NCBI GenBank assembly: GCA_900319235.1
Contig: ONNR01000015.1
Coordinates: forward strand, 62,001 to 126,000
Direction of reading: 5' to 3'
DNA length: 64,000 nt
DNA from: an uncultured Prevotellaceae bacterium
GTDB taxonomy: Bacteria; Bacteroidota; Bacteroidia; Bacteroidales; UBA3663
A model generated the notes under the pieces. That model did no database searches, was not told the DNA's origin, and saw nothing but the letters and a program-made list of their open reading frames with translations. This document shows, piece by piece, positions 15,610 through 28,755 of this stretch. Numbering within the stretch: position 1 is the first letter of the stretch; every line of letters begins with the position of its first letter. The translations under genes were made by a program, and so were the position numbers.

Positions 15610-17592
15610 TCAAAGCTTGATCTTGAGCATCACGAAGCTATAGGGTTCGATGTCAAGGGTCATGCGTGGCTTCACGTTGACAACGTCGCGGACTGGTTCA
15701 ACAGTAATTTTGCCGAAGGTGTTACCATCCTCGGGATTTCCCGAAAGGACTGTGCGCTCGGCAACCTTCTTCATGCCCTTGAAACGGGAAAGATCGACCT
15801 TTGCAACCTTCTTGTCGGCGCTGGCATTGCCCACCTTGACGAAGAGCTCGCGCGTCTTAACATTAAGCACGACGCTTTGCTCCTGATGCTTGTCGGCACC
15901 TTCGATGCTGACACAATCGCCGTAGTAATACTGACCTGCCGACTCGCCGAACATCTGCTGCACATAGTAGCTGCATGTCGGATAGACGCGCTCGGTGTCG
16001 AAATAGATGAGGTCGGGAGTCCAGTTGCGGTTGTCCTTGCTGGCGAAGAGCGGGGCATAGGATGTCATATCGACTACATCGGCATTACGCTCGACGTGCA
16101 TCAGATAGACGGCCTCGGCAAGTGCATCGAGCAGCTGGTTGTCGCGTCCACGATTCTGTGCGGAATACTCGCCCAGATAAACCTTGGTCTTGCGATCGCG
16201 GGGATAGTTGTCATACTGACGGCTGTCGAGATAATACTGTGTAGGCTCGTAGTAGTGCTCGTCGATGATGGGGAGACCGATCTCTTCGGCAAACTTCCAT
16301 GAATTATCATAGTCGGGGTTGCCGGGGTGCGAACCAGGACCTGCTGTGCCCACGATGATGATTTCGGGATGAGCAGCCACGACACGGTCGTAGATGTACT
16401 TGAAGCGCTCCATGAACTCGGGCGAGATGCGCTCCTCGTTGCCGATACCCAGGTACTTCAGATTGAATGGCTCGGGATGTCCGGCCTCAGCACGCACACG
16501 GCCCCATTTGGTGGTGACATCGCCATTGGCCCATTCGATGAGGTCAAGAGCTTCGTCCACCCATTCGTCCATCTCGTCCATCGGACAAGCGTCCTGTGCC
16601 TGGTCCTTCATGCCCCAACCGCCGTTGACGCCCTGGCAGCTGACACCACAAGGAAGGATGGGAAGCGGTTCCATACCGATATCCTCGCAGAACTGGAAAT
16701 ACTCGAAGTAGCCAAGTCCCATGCTCTGGTGATAGCTCCAGGTGTTCTTGAGCTGCTTGCGCTCGTGCTTGGGACCAAGAGTGGTCTTCCAACGATAGGT
16801 GTTCCAGAAGCCATCGCCGCCACCATGAACCACGCAACCGCCGGGGAAACGCATGAAACGTGGATGCATGGCCTGCAATGTCTCGGCAAGGTCCTTGCGA
16901 AGGCCGTGGCCCTTGAAGGTATCTTCGGGCATCAGCGATACGGCATCGATGTCCATCTCGCCCACGGTGAGCACGAGAATCTGGAGGACTGCATTCGGGC
17001 AATCTTCGGTTGGTTCGAGGACGGCCTCCACCTTGTTCCAATCGGGGCCTACGACCTTTACGGTCTGGTCGGCCAGCAACTTCTGCTCACGACCGGGTAC
17101 AACAAGAGCGATGCGCACTTCCTTGGCCTTGCCGCTCACGTTGCGCATAAAGGCAGAGAAGTCGTACTTGGCGCCTGCCTTCACGTTCATACCGTTGAAG
17201 CCATCGTTCTGGAGGCCTACGCCTGTCCAGCCATCGAAGTCATAGTAGTGTCCTACGCGCTCGATGAGAATGCGCATGTAGTTCAGGTTGTTGACGTGCA
17301 GAGGATAGGCCTGCAAGGTTGTGATGTTGCCCGAAGAGTGTCCGGGACGGATGAATCGCCAGGCTGTGCCAGGGCCCCAGCCGGCACGTTCGCCAGCGTT
17401 GTATTCGAAGGCTCCGTTCTGCACCAGTTCGGCATAGAGACCGCCATCGGCTGCATTACTGATGTCTTCGAAGAAGATTCCAATCAAGTGATCACTAATT
17501 GCCTTACCGCCGGCAGGAGCGGTCATAGGGCGTTGTGCCCAAAGGCTTGTGGCTGCCAAAAGGCAAGCACCGAGAATTGCTGTTCTTTTCAT
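15610..17592 (-). CDS. GH51 alpha-L-arabinofuranosidase
   Basis: A 660-residue secreted protein (signal peptide 1-19). The family's acid/base (GIGNEE, Glu386) and nucleophile (VYLGEYSAQ, Glu475) are visible, together with FMRFPGGCVVHG near 246. A carbohydrate-binding-like beta-sandwich occupies about 85-220 (NVKAGAKYDFSAFMR and so on), as in larger GH51 enzymes. It removes terminal arabinofuranose from arabinoxylan or arabinan. It is transcribed with the GH16 gene from a strong promoter at 17633. Located apart from the main xylan operon, it may complement it by debranching arabinoxylan, which is inference. Confidence 0.93.
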   Translation of the reverse strand: MKRTAILGACLLAATSLWAQRPMTAPAGGKAISDHLIGIFFEDISNAADGGLYAELVQNGAFEYNAGERAGWGPGTAWRFIRPGHSSGNITTLQAYPLHVNNLNYMRILIERVGHYYDFDGWTGVGLQNDGFNGMNVKAGAKYDFSAFMRNVSGKAKEVRIALVVPGREQKLLADQTVKVVGPDWNKVEAVLEPTEDCPNAVLQILVLTVGEMDIDAVSLMPEDTFKGHGLRKDLAETLQAMHPRFMRFPGGCVVHGGGDGFWNTYRWKTTLGPKHERKQLKNTWSYHQSMGLGYFEYFQFCEDIGMEPLPILPCGVSCQGVNGGWGMKDQAQDACPMDEMDEWVDEALDLIEWANGDVTTKWGRVRAEAGHPEPFNLKYLGIGNEERISPEFMERFKYIYDRVVAAHPEIIIVGTAGPGSHPGNPDYDNSWKFAEEIGLPIIDEHYYEPTQYYLDSRQYDNYPRDRKTKVYLGEYSAQNRGRDNQLLDALAEAVYLMHVERNADVVDMTSYAPLFASKDNRNWTPDLIYFDTERVYPTCSYYVQQMFGESAGQYYYGDCVSIEGADKHQEQSVVLNVKTRELFVKVGNASADKKVAKVDLSRFKGMKKVAERTVLSGNPEDGNTFGKITVEPVRDVVNVKPRMTLDIEPYSFVMLKIKL

Positions 17593-17632
17593 GTTGTTAT
17601 AGGTTTATAAATGTGATTCAAGCTTTCGGGTG

Positions 17633-17664
17633 CAAAGATAAGGAATTATTTGTGATTATCCAAA
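17633..17664 (-). promoter_or_regulatory. Promoter of the GH51-GH16 operon
   Basis: Minus strand: TTTG (17661-17664), a 20-bp spacer, then TATCTTTG (17633-17640), 41 bp upstream of the GH51 start. A full consensus match. Confidence 0.8.
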
Positions 17665-17853
17665 TTTTGGAAAACAAAAAAACGATGCAAGTGAAATATA
17701 CTTGTTCCGCATCGGATAACGGCACGCCAAATCGCGTTCCATTTGGGGATTTAGTCGTGAATCTATGGTAATTGCAGATAGCGGAAATGGTATTTTTTGC
17801 CGATATGACACAAAAAAGTGAAGACGATTGGATTACTTTTGGTATTTTTTATT

Positions 17854-17861
17854 ATCTTTGC
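17854..17861 (+). promoter_or_regulatory. -7 promoter box before the PIG-L family gene
   Basis: TATCTTTG followed by CGGC, 39 bp before the ATG at 17901; a TTG at 17829-17831 gives a 22-bp spacer. The 308-bp gap 17593-17900 thus holds two divergent promoters and nothing else recognisable. Confidence 0.6.
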
Positions 17862-17900
17862 GGCATCAAGAAAAGATGATTACCTATTTATTATAAGACT

Positions 17901-19097
17901 ATGAAATTGAATCTGCATCTGACCAACAAGCTCGTCACTCCCGAAGAAGAGGACGAACAGCGCTACCCGTGGGCCTACAACAAGAAGACCAAGTGGAACG
18001 ACCGCATGAAAAAACGCGCCATCATCTGGCTCAGCCAGCGCGTGGGCAAACCCGTGCTCAAACTCACCGCGCTCGACTATGAAAAGAACAACCTTCGCGA
18101 ACTGCTTGACGAGTATGGAAAGGCAGAATTTGCTAACCTTTTTATCTTTAATGCTCTTCAGCACACCATCACCGGTTGGCCTGGCGGAAAGCCCAATGCC
18201 GACGATACCCAGCGTCCCGAACGAGCTCTTCCCTATCCCAAGCGTGTGGCTGTCTTTGCTCCCCATCCCGACGATGATGTAATCTCGATGGGAGGAACCA
18301 TCCGTCGTCTGGTGCAGCAGGGCAACGACGTACACATCTGCTATGAGACTTCGGGCAATATTGCCGTAGGCGATGAGGAGGTTCGTCGCTTTATGCATTT
18401 CGTCAACGGTTTCAACCAGCTCTTTGCCGACAGCAAGGACGAGGTGGTGCGTGACAAATACAAGGAGGTAAAGCAATTCCTGAAGAGCAAGAAGGAAGAT
18501 GAGCCCGACAACAAGGACGTGCTGACCTTGAAGGGACTGATTCGTCGTGGCGAGGCCCGCATCGCCTGCGAATACAATGGTGTGCCGAAGCAGAAGATGC
18601 ATTTCCTCGACCTGCCGTTCTACGAGACAGGCCGCATCATCAAGCGCCCACTTTCGAAGGATGACGTGCAGATTGTTCTCGACGTGCTTCGCGAGATAAA
18701 GCCCCATCAGATTTTTATCGCTGCCGACCTTGCCGACCCGCATGGCACCCATCGCATCTGTACCGATGCTGTGCTTGCTGCCGTCGACCTGGAGCGTCAG
18801 GCCAATGCCGAGTGGCTCAAAGACTGTCGCATCTGGATGTATCGCGGAGCTTGGGCCGAATGGGAGATTGAGGATATCGAGATGGCTGTGCCAATGAGTC
18901 CCGAAGAACTGCGTGAAAAACGTAATTCGATACTGAAGCACCAGTCTCAGATGGAGTTTGCTCCATTCCTAGGCGGAGACGAGCGCCTGTTCTGGCAACG
19001 TGCCGAAGACCGCAACCGCGAAACCGCCAATCGCTATGATGCCCTTGGCCTGGCCAGCTATGAGGCCATCGAGGCCTTCGTGGAATATAAGTTCTAA
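17901..19097 (+). CDS. PIG-L/LmbE family deacetylase-like protein, matches C-terminal half of NagB fusion proteins
   Basis: A 398-residue protein with no signal peptide, so cytoplasmic. The PIG-L zinc motif is present (FAPHPDDDVISMGG, His122, Asp124, Asp125) along with a second histidine pair in DPHGTHRICTDAV. Members remove acetyl groups from N-acetylglucosamine-type substrates. From memory, the stretch LTALDYEKNNLRELLDEYG plus TITGWPGGKPNADD occurs in the C-terminal half of the roughly 660-aa Bacteroidales glucosamine-6-phosphate deaminase (NagB) fusions. Here that half stands alone under its own promoter, with no deaminase domain next to it. A role in amino-sugar metabolism is inferred. 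Confidence 0.75.
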   Translation: MKLNLHLTNKLVTPEEEDEQRYPWAYNKKTKWNDRMKKRAIIWLSQRVGKPVLKLTALDYEKNNLRELLDEYGKAEFANLFIFNALQHTITGWPGGKPNADDTQRPERALPYPKRVAVFAPHPDDDVISMGGTIRRLVQQGNDVHICYETSGNIAVGDEEVRRFMHFVNGFNQLFADSKDEVVRDKYKEVKQFLKSKKEDEPDNKDVLTLKGLIRRGEARIACEYNGVPKQKMHFLDLPFYETGRIIKRPLSKDDVQIVLDVLREIKPHQIFIAADLADPHGTHRICTDAVLAAVDLERQANAEWLKDCRIWMYRGAWAEWEIEDIEMAVPMSPEELREKRNSILKHQSQMEFAPFLGGDERLFWQRAEDRNRETANRYDALGLASYEAIEAFVEYKF

Positions 19098-19142
19098 GCC
19101 CCTACATATCTTTTATAGACAGAGCAAGGAAAAGCCCGCATA

Positions 19143-20390
19143 TCATCGCGATGTGCGAGCTTTTGCATTTCGTGCTATCTCGTCGGCCACAAGCATGACG
19201 TTGGCAGGAGGTCGCTGATGTAATATTTCGTTGCGCATGAAGTCCATATAGGGTGCCACGTGGTCGAAGAACCGGTGGTAGCCTTCGCACAGGTAATTGT
19301 GGCCTGGATTGCCATATCGATCGCGGACAAAACGATTCTTGGGACACTCTCCATGACAAGCAAACTCATAGCGGCATTCCCTGCATTGGCGAGGAAGGGA
19401 GCCATGCTTGATGTCGCTGAACTGCTGTTGTTTCGGCCCATAGAGCATTTCGGTGAGCGTCTGTTGGCGAATGTTGCCAAGTTTATACTCGGGGAACACG
19501 AAATGATCGCACGAATAGACGTCTCCGTTGTATTCCATCACACCGGCATGTCCACAATCGCGTGCAAAGATACAAATACCAGGGGGTACGCCACACCAGT
19601 TGGCAAGCGTGCAGTCGAAGAGTTCGACAAAGATTTGCCCCACATCGTGTCTCACCCATTGGTCGAAAAGGGCGATGAGGAAATCGCCCCATTGGTCGGG
19701 ATGAACAGACGAAGAAGTCAAAGGGGCGTCCACATTGGTCATAGTGGCAAGCTGGCGCCCGTCGGAATGCTTTACTAAACGTTCTACAACAGGTGCAAAC
19801 TGGAGATATTGGCAACCTATTTCCCGAAAAAACTGATAGAATTCGAGAGGATGGTCGGCATTTGCCGCATTGACCACGGCCATCGCGTTCCATTCGACCT
19901 GATGCTTTTGAAGCAACTCGATGCCTCGCATCACCTCGCTGTGGGATGGACGGTTATCGGCTGTAAGGCGATACTGGTCGTGGTATGCCTGCGGGCCATC
20001 GATCGAGATGCCCACCAACCAACCGTTGTCGTGGAAAAACCTGCACCATTCGTCGTTGAGCAAGGTGCCATTGGTCTGGATACTATTGCTCACACTTCGG
20101 TCTTTGGCATAAGCACGCTGATAGGCCAACGCTTTGCGATAGAAACCAATAGGCCGCAACAGAGGTTCGCCACCATGCCAGGTGAAGACAATCTCTGGTT
20201 GGGTCTGCGCCTCAATGTACTGCCTCGTGAACAGTTCGAGCAGCTCGTCGCTCATCTGATGATGCGTCGTCTCAGAATAGAGCCTCGACTTCTCAAGGTA
20301 GTAGCAATAGCGGCATCGAAGGTTGCATTGTGCACCTGCCGGCTTCGCCATCACGTAGAGCGGTTTTGAAAAAGGAGAGATGGTTTCCAT
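19143..20390 (-). CDS. Radical SAM anaerobic sulfatase-maturating enzyme-like protein (anSME)
   Basis: A 415-residue cytoplasmic protein. The radical SAM [4Fe-4S] motif CNLRCRYCYY is near the N-terminus (Cys22, Cys26, Cys29). The SPASM-type C-terminus carries many cysteines (CGVPPGICIFARDCGHAG, then YSCDHFVFP and CRECRYEFACHGECPKNR). The stretch SIDGPQAYHDQYR near 128 is typical of anSMEs, which oxidise a Ser or Cys of sulfatases to formylglycine. No sulfatase lies in this window, so it would act on enzymes encoded elsewhere. Other SPASM-family peptide-modifying enzymes are a less likely alternative. Confidence 0.85.
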   Translation of the reverse strand: METISPFSKPLYVMAKPAGAQCNLRCRYCYYLEKSRLYSETTHHQMSDELLELFTRQYIEAQTQPEIVFTWHGGEPLLRPIGFYRKALAYQRAYAKDRSVSNSIQTNGTLLNDEWCRFFHDNGWLVGISIDGPQAYHDQYRLTADNRPSHSEVMRGIELLQKHQVEWNAMAVVNAANADHPLEFYQFFREIGCQYLQFAPVVERLVKHSDGRQLATMTNVDAPLTSSSVHPDQWGDFLIALFDQWVRHDVGQIFVELFDCTLANWCGVPPGICIFARDCGHAGVMEYNGDVYSCDHFVFPEYKLGNIRQQTLTEMLYGPKQQQFSDIKHGSLPRQCRECRYEFACHGECPKNRFVRDRYGNPGHNYLCEGYHRFFDHVAPYMDFMRNEILHQRPPANVMLVADEIARNAKARTSR

Positions 20391-20474
20391 GAAGAATTTG
20401 TTTGCAAATTGACATGCATTTCTGCCTATTGGACCGAAAAACAGCCGATATTATCAATTCCTTATGCCTGATGC

Positions 20475-20505
20475 TTGGAAATATCAGATTTTTTTGTTAC
20501 TTTTG
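20475..20505 (+). promoter_or_regulatory. Promoter of the lactate dehydrogenase gene
   Basis: TTG (20475-20477), a 20-bp spacer and TACTTTTG (20498-20505), 54 bp before the ATG at 20560. Confidence 0.7.
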
Positions 20506-20559
20506 CACCGAGAACACAATCATTACTATTGTATAAAACCAATAATACCAACTTAACAT

Positions 20560-21540
20560 ATGTCACTCAATCACAGACACAAGATTGCTGTCATCGGTAT
20601 CGGTGCAGTGGGTTCGGCCGTATGCTACGGACTCATCAATCAGGGAATCTGCGACGACCTCGTCCTCGTGGATGTCAATGCGACCAAGGCCATCGGTGAA
20701 GCGATGGACCTCCGCCACAGTATCGAATACATGGGCCGAAACATGAAGGTCCGCGCCGGCGAATACAAGGACTGCGGCGATGCCGATATTGCCATCATTT
20801 GCCTCGGTACACCCCAGAACCTGCTCAAGCGCGATGCCGAAGGCAACGTCATCCGCAGTTCCATTCTCGAGGTGGCATGTAAGATGATACGCCCTGCAAT
20901 TGAGGAACTCATGCGTTCGGGCTTCAATGGCTACATCATCACCATCACCAACCCTCTCGACACCATCACCCACCTCATCTGGCGACTTTCGGGCCTACCC
21001 AGCAATCGCGTAATCGGTAGCGGTACGTCTCTCGACACAGCTCGACTCAAGTGCATCCTTGGCGAAATCATCAACGTCGATCCGCACAGCATCAATGCCT
21101 ACGTCATCGGCGAGCATGGACCCACGGAATTCATTCCCTGGAGCATTGCCAGCGTAGGTGGCAAGTCGATGGATACCATCAAGGCCGATAATCCGGACCG
21201 TTTTGCTGACCACACATACGAAAGTATCCTCAAGAAGGTGCAGGTGGCCGGGCCAAAAGTGGTCAACAAAAAAGGATTCACGAACTATGGTATAGCCTCT
21301 TCGGCTATCGCAATAGCACGTGCTATCCTTTACGACGAATGTCGCGTCATTCCCGTGTGCACATATCTCGAAGGACACTACGGATTCAGCAACGTCTTCA
21401 CCAGCGTTCCTGCCATCATCGGCGGCGAAGGTGTGCGCGAAATCATCGACCTGCACCTCACCGATGAAGAGATGGAGCAGTTCCGCCATTCGGTTGAAAC
21501 CATCCGCGAAGCCAATCGGGCTGCACAAGCTTTCCTTTAA
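20560..21540 (+). CDS. ldh: L-lactate dehydrogenase family protein
   Basis: A 326-residue NAD-dependent enzyme. The Rossmann motif is IGIGAVGSAVCYGL (residues 12-25); TNPLDTITH, GSGTSLDTARLK (catalytic Asp and substrate-binding Arg) and the catalytic His in VIGEHGPTEF follow in the order usual for lactate/malate dehydrogenases. The family's GEHGD motif reads GEHGP here. It would reduce pyruvate to L-lactate at the end of fermentation. A glutamine in the active-site loop (GTPQNLLKRD) points to lactate rather than malate, but the assignment among 2-hydroxyacid dehydrogenases is not absolute. It is a single-gene unit with its own promoter, followed by repeats and a terminator. Confidence 0.85.
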   Translation: MSLNHRHKIAVIGIGAVGSAVCYGLINQGICDDLVLVDVNATKAIGEAMDLRHSIEYMGRNMKVRAGEYKDCGDADIAIICLGTPQNLLKRDAEGNVIRSSILEVACKMIRPAIEELMRSGFNGYIITITNPLDTITHLIWRLSGLPSNRVIGSGTSLDTARLKCILGEIINVDPHSINAYVIGEHGPTEFIPWSIASVGGKSMDTIKADNPDRFADHTYESILKKVQVAGPKVVNKKGFTNYGIASSAIAIARAILYDECRVIPVCTYLEGHYGFSNVFTSVPAIIGGEGVREIIDLHLTDEEMEQFRHSVETIREANRAAQAFL

Positions 21541-21548
21541 GGGCGGCA

Positions 21549-21716
21549 AATGGTTCGAAGAGTTCTGAAAAGATCTGAAAGGTTTCCGAAGAGTCCGAAT
21601 GGATTCCGAAAGGCCTGAAAGGTTTCAAATAGCCCTGATGGATTCCGAAAGGCTCTGAAAGGTTTCGAATAGCCCTGATGGATTCCGAAAGGCCTGAAAG
21701 GTTTCGAAAAGTGATA
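21549..21716. repeat. Degenerate 9/10-bp repeats (TTCGAA-type), with 40-bp higher-order unit
   Basis: The gap after ldh is filled with units such as GATTCCGAAA, GGCCTGAAAG, GGTTTCGAAT and AGCCCTGATG. A 40-bp combination of four of them recurs from about 21602, 21641 and 21681. It is related in sequence to the 9-mers at 594-640 and 8998-9056. Confidence 0.85.
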
Positions 21717-21719
21717 AAA

Positions 21720-21760
21720 GGGTTCTGAATGTTTGTAAAAACTATCAGAACCCTTTTTTT
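21720..21760 (+). terminator. Rho-independent terminator after ldh
   Basis: GGGTTCTGA (21720-21728) pairs with TCAGAACCC (21745-21753) across a 16-nt loop and is followed by seven T. It lies between convergent genes and may also act weakly on the acyl-CoA synthetase transcript. Confidence 0.8.
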
Positions 21761-21762
21761 AC

Positions 21763-23424
21763 TTACTTATAAAGGAAGCGCTTGATGCTCTTCTTTGGTG
21801 TCTTTTCGAACTCCTTTTCGACGATTTCGAAGCGGGCCACCTGCTCATACTGAGGCAGGTTCTTGTTGATGCTGGCACGCTGCTTGTCAATAATCTTTTC
21901 GATGGCAGCAGGATCGTTTTTGACAGCGTTGATCGAGCGGTTCATGAAGTCGGGATAAATGAGACCTACAAGTTTGCCCTCGCGCTGAACCACAATAGCC
22001 TCGGAGATATAAGGGTTGGCATTCATCAGCGACTCGATATCCTCGGGGTAAATGTTCTGTCCGCTTGGGCCAAGGAACATGGTCTTGCAACGACCCTTGA
22101 TGTAAATGAATCCATCGCGATCGATTACACCCATATCGCCCGTATGAAGCCATCCGTCGGCATCGAGCACTTTTTGTGTCTCGTCTTCCTTCTTGAAATA
22201 ACCCAGCATGACATTCTCGCCACGGGTGAGAATCTCGCCAGGCACATTCACGGGATCTTCGGAGTCAATCTTGACCTCCATACGCGGAGCAGCCTTGCCG
22301 CAAGAACCCGTACGAGCCACCTTCCAGTCGGCATAGCCGATGATGGGAGCGCATTCGGTCATGCCGTAACCCACGGTGAATGGGAACTTGACACCACGCA
22401 GGAACTCCTCGACGTCGCGGCTCAAGGCTGCACCACCTGCGATAACCTCGTAGAAGTTGCCGCCCAGTGCCTCGATGAGTTTCTCGCGAAGCTTGTTGTT
22501 GACCATACTGCGCAACAATGGCAGGGAACGCATGGTCTTGATGGAGAACTTTTCAAGTTGCGGGAATACGCCCTTGCGTACAATCTTTTCGAGGATGAGT
22601 GGAACAAGGATAATGAGTTTGGGACGCAACTCCTTGAACGAAGCGAGGATGTAGTTGGGATAGAGCGGCTTGGTGAGAAAGTTGATATTTGCTCCGCTTG
22701 CGAACATGAAGATGAACTCGAATGCCATTCCGTAGGCGTGGGCCATAGGGAGAACCGAAACGATGTTGTCGCCCGGCTTGACCATAGGGATAACTTCGAA
22801 AGCGAACTCAATGTTTGAAGCGACTGCACGCGTCGGAATCATCACGCCCTTGGGGTTGGATGTAGTACCGCTGGTGTAATTGAGAATCAACATCTCGTCG
22901 GCCTCATACTCATAGAACTGGCTGCAGAATGCCTCGCAAGTGAAGGCATCGGTATAGATTTCCTTGCAGTGCTCTTCCCATTCCTGGCTCAGGATATCGA
23001 CATTGACCACCTTGCCATAGACCAACTTGAGATCATCGATGCAGACGATGGCCTCGATGGTGGACATCTGTTCGGGCTGCAGCTCCTTGTAAATCTTTTC
23101 AGAAACAAAGAGCACGCGGCTTTCGGAATGGGTTGTTATCTTCTGGATGTTGTCAGGGGTGAACTCATGCAGAAGGGGAACAGCCACAGCACCATAAGTA
23201 GTGATTGCAAAGAAGCAAACAGCCCAATGGCTGCTGTTCTTACCGCAAAGGGCAATCTTGTCGCCAGGCTTGATACCGAGGTCACGGAACAGGACGTGAA
23301 GTGATTCAATCCGTTGGGCAGCCTCGCAATACTTGAACTGGATGCCTGGATAGTCGGTAAGCGCAGTCAACTGCCAATGCTGCGTAAACGTGTCACGCAA
23401 ATAAGAGGTGTAGGATTTGTTCAT
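21763..23424 (-). CDS. Long-chain fatty acid-CoA ligase / AMP-binding acyl-CoA synthetase
   Basis: A 553-residue cytoplasmic or membrane-associated enzyme of the adenylate-forming superfamily. The phosphate-binding loop LNYTSGTTSNPKGVMI is near residue 190, the A5 motif VGYGMTECAPI near 370 and the DGWLHTGDMGVIDRDGFIYI motif near 430; the C-terminal lysine region (KTPKKSIKRFLYK) is present. It activates fatty acids to acyl-CoA with ATP. The ATG at 23424 was chosen because the more upstream TTG overlaps the -7 promoter box. It is monocistronic. Confidence 0.9.
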   Translation of the reverse strand: MNKSYTSYLRDTFTQHWQLTALTDYPGIQFKYCEAAQRIESLHVLFRDLGIKPGDKIALCGKNSSHWAVCFFAITTYGAVAVPLLHEFTPDNIQKITTHSESRVLFVSEKIYKELQPEQMSTIEAIVCIDDLKLVYGKVVNVDILSQEWEEHCKEIYTDAFTCEAFCSQFYEYEADEMLILNYTSGTTSNPKGVMIPTRAVASNIEFAFEVIPMVKPGDNIVSVLPMAHAYGMAFEFIFMFASGANINFLTKPLYPNYILASFKELRPKLIILVPLILEKIVRKGVFPQLEKFSIKTMRSLPLLRSMVNNKLREKLIEALGGNFYEVIAGGAALSRDVEEFLRGVKFPFTVGYGMTECAPIIGYADWKVARTGSCGKAAPRMEVKIDSEDPVNVPGEILTRGENVMLGYFKKEDETQKVLDADGWLHTGDMGVIDRDGFIYIKGRCKTMFLGPSGQNIYPEDIESLMNANPYISEAIVVQREGKLVGLIYPDFMNRSINAVKNDPAAIEKIIDKQRASINKNLPQYEQVARFEIVEKEFEKTPKKSIKRFLYK

Positions 23425-23448
23425 AGTAAGAAGGATAATAAAACGTGG

Positions 23449-23479
23449 CAAAGATAACTACTTTTCAGTTACCCTCCAA
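23449..23479 (-). promoter_or_regulatory. Promoter of the acyl-CoA synthetase gene
   Basis: Minus strand: TTG (23477-23479), 20-bp spacer, TATCTTTG (23449-23456), 25 bp upstream of the ATG at 23424. Confidence 0.8.
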
Positions 23480-23640
23480 GAAAAACACCTCAAAAATAAG
23501 TTATTAACACACAAAATTGCTAAAAAAAGCAAAATATGTCCTTTTTACCTTAAATTTATAACAAAATATCAATAAATTTTAACAACAATTAGGGTTATGG
23601 AACTTTTACAATATTCTTTTTGAAAAGAAGAGAAACAGTA

Positions 23641-23769
23641 GAGCAGGGAGACCTCACGGCCTCCCTGCTCCTCTAACACACATTATTATAAATTCTTAAC
23701 ACATCTTTATAATCAAATTTTTTCATTTTTCACGACGCAAAGATAAGGAGTTTTTGGATGTAATGCAAA
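23641..23769 (-). ncRNA. Candidate small RNA: orphan promoter followed by a hairpin
   Basis: A textbook promoter (TTTG at 23766-23769, 20-bp spacer, TATCTTTG at 23738-23745) points leftward into a stretch with no coding frame. About 60 nt downstream is a strong hairpin with a 10-bp stem (GAGCAGGGAG at 23641-23650 with CTCCCTGCTC at 23661-23670), followed on the minus strand by pyrimidine-rich TACTGTTTCTCTTCTTTTC. This could be a transcript of roughly 100 nt, or a long leader reading on to the acyl-CoA synthetase gene. The remaining gap (23480-23640) is AT-rich without visible features. Confidence 0.4.
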
Positions 23770-23851
23770 TAATTATGTTCCAAATTTCCCCTTATTTGGT
23801 TACATGGGTGAAAAAAGAATGATATTCTATACCAAATGATATAAAATTTGC

Positions 23852-23894
23852 ATAAAAAAAAGCATGGCTGCCCGAAAAAAACGGACAGCCATGC
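23852..23894 (-). terminator. Rho-independent terminator of the xylan operon
   Basis: Read on the minus strand: GCATGGCTGTCCG (23882-23894), a loop of seven T, then CGGGCAGCCATGC (23862-23874) and a run of T. The stem is 13 bp with one mismatch. It lies 34 bp after the last gene of the operon. Confidence 0.88.
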
Positions 23895-23927
23895 CACATC
23901 AGAGGATTATTAAAGAAGCACAAGCAA

Positions 23928-28726
<4,799 letters not shown>

Positions 28727-28755
28727 ATCGATTCTCTTTTATAAATCTATACGGA

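Noticed and set aside
23424..23451. Upstream TTG start for the acyl-CoA synthetase
   Set aside because: It overlaps the -7 promoter box and would lie upstream of the transcription start; the ATG at 23424 fits.
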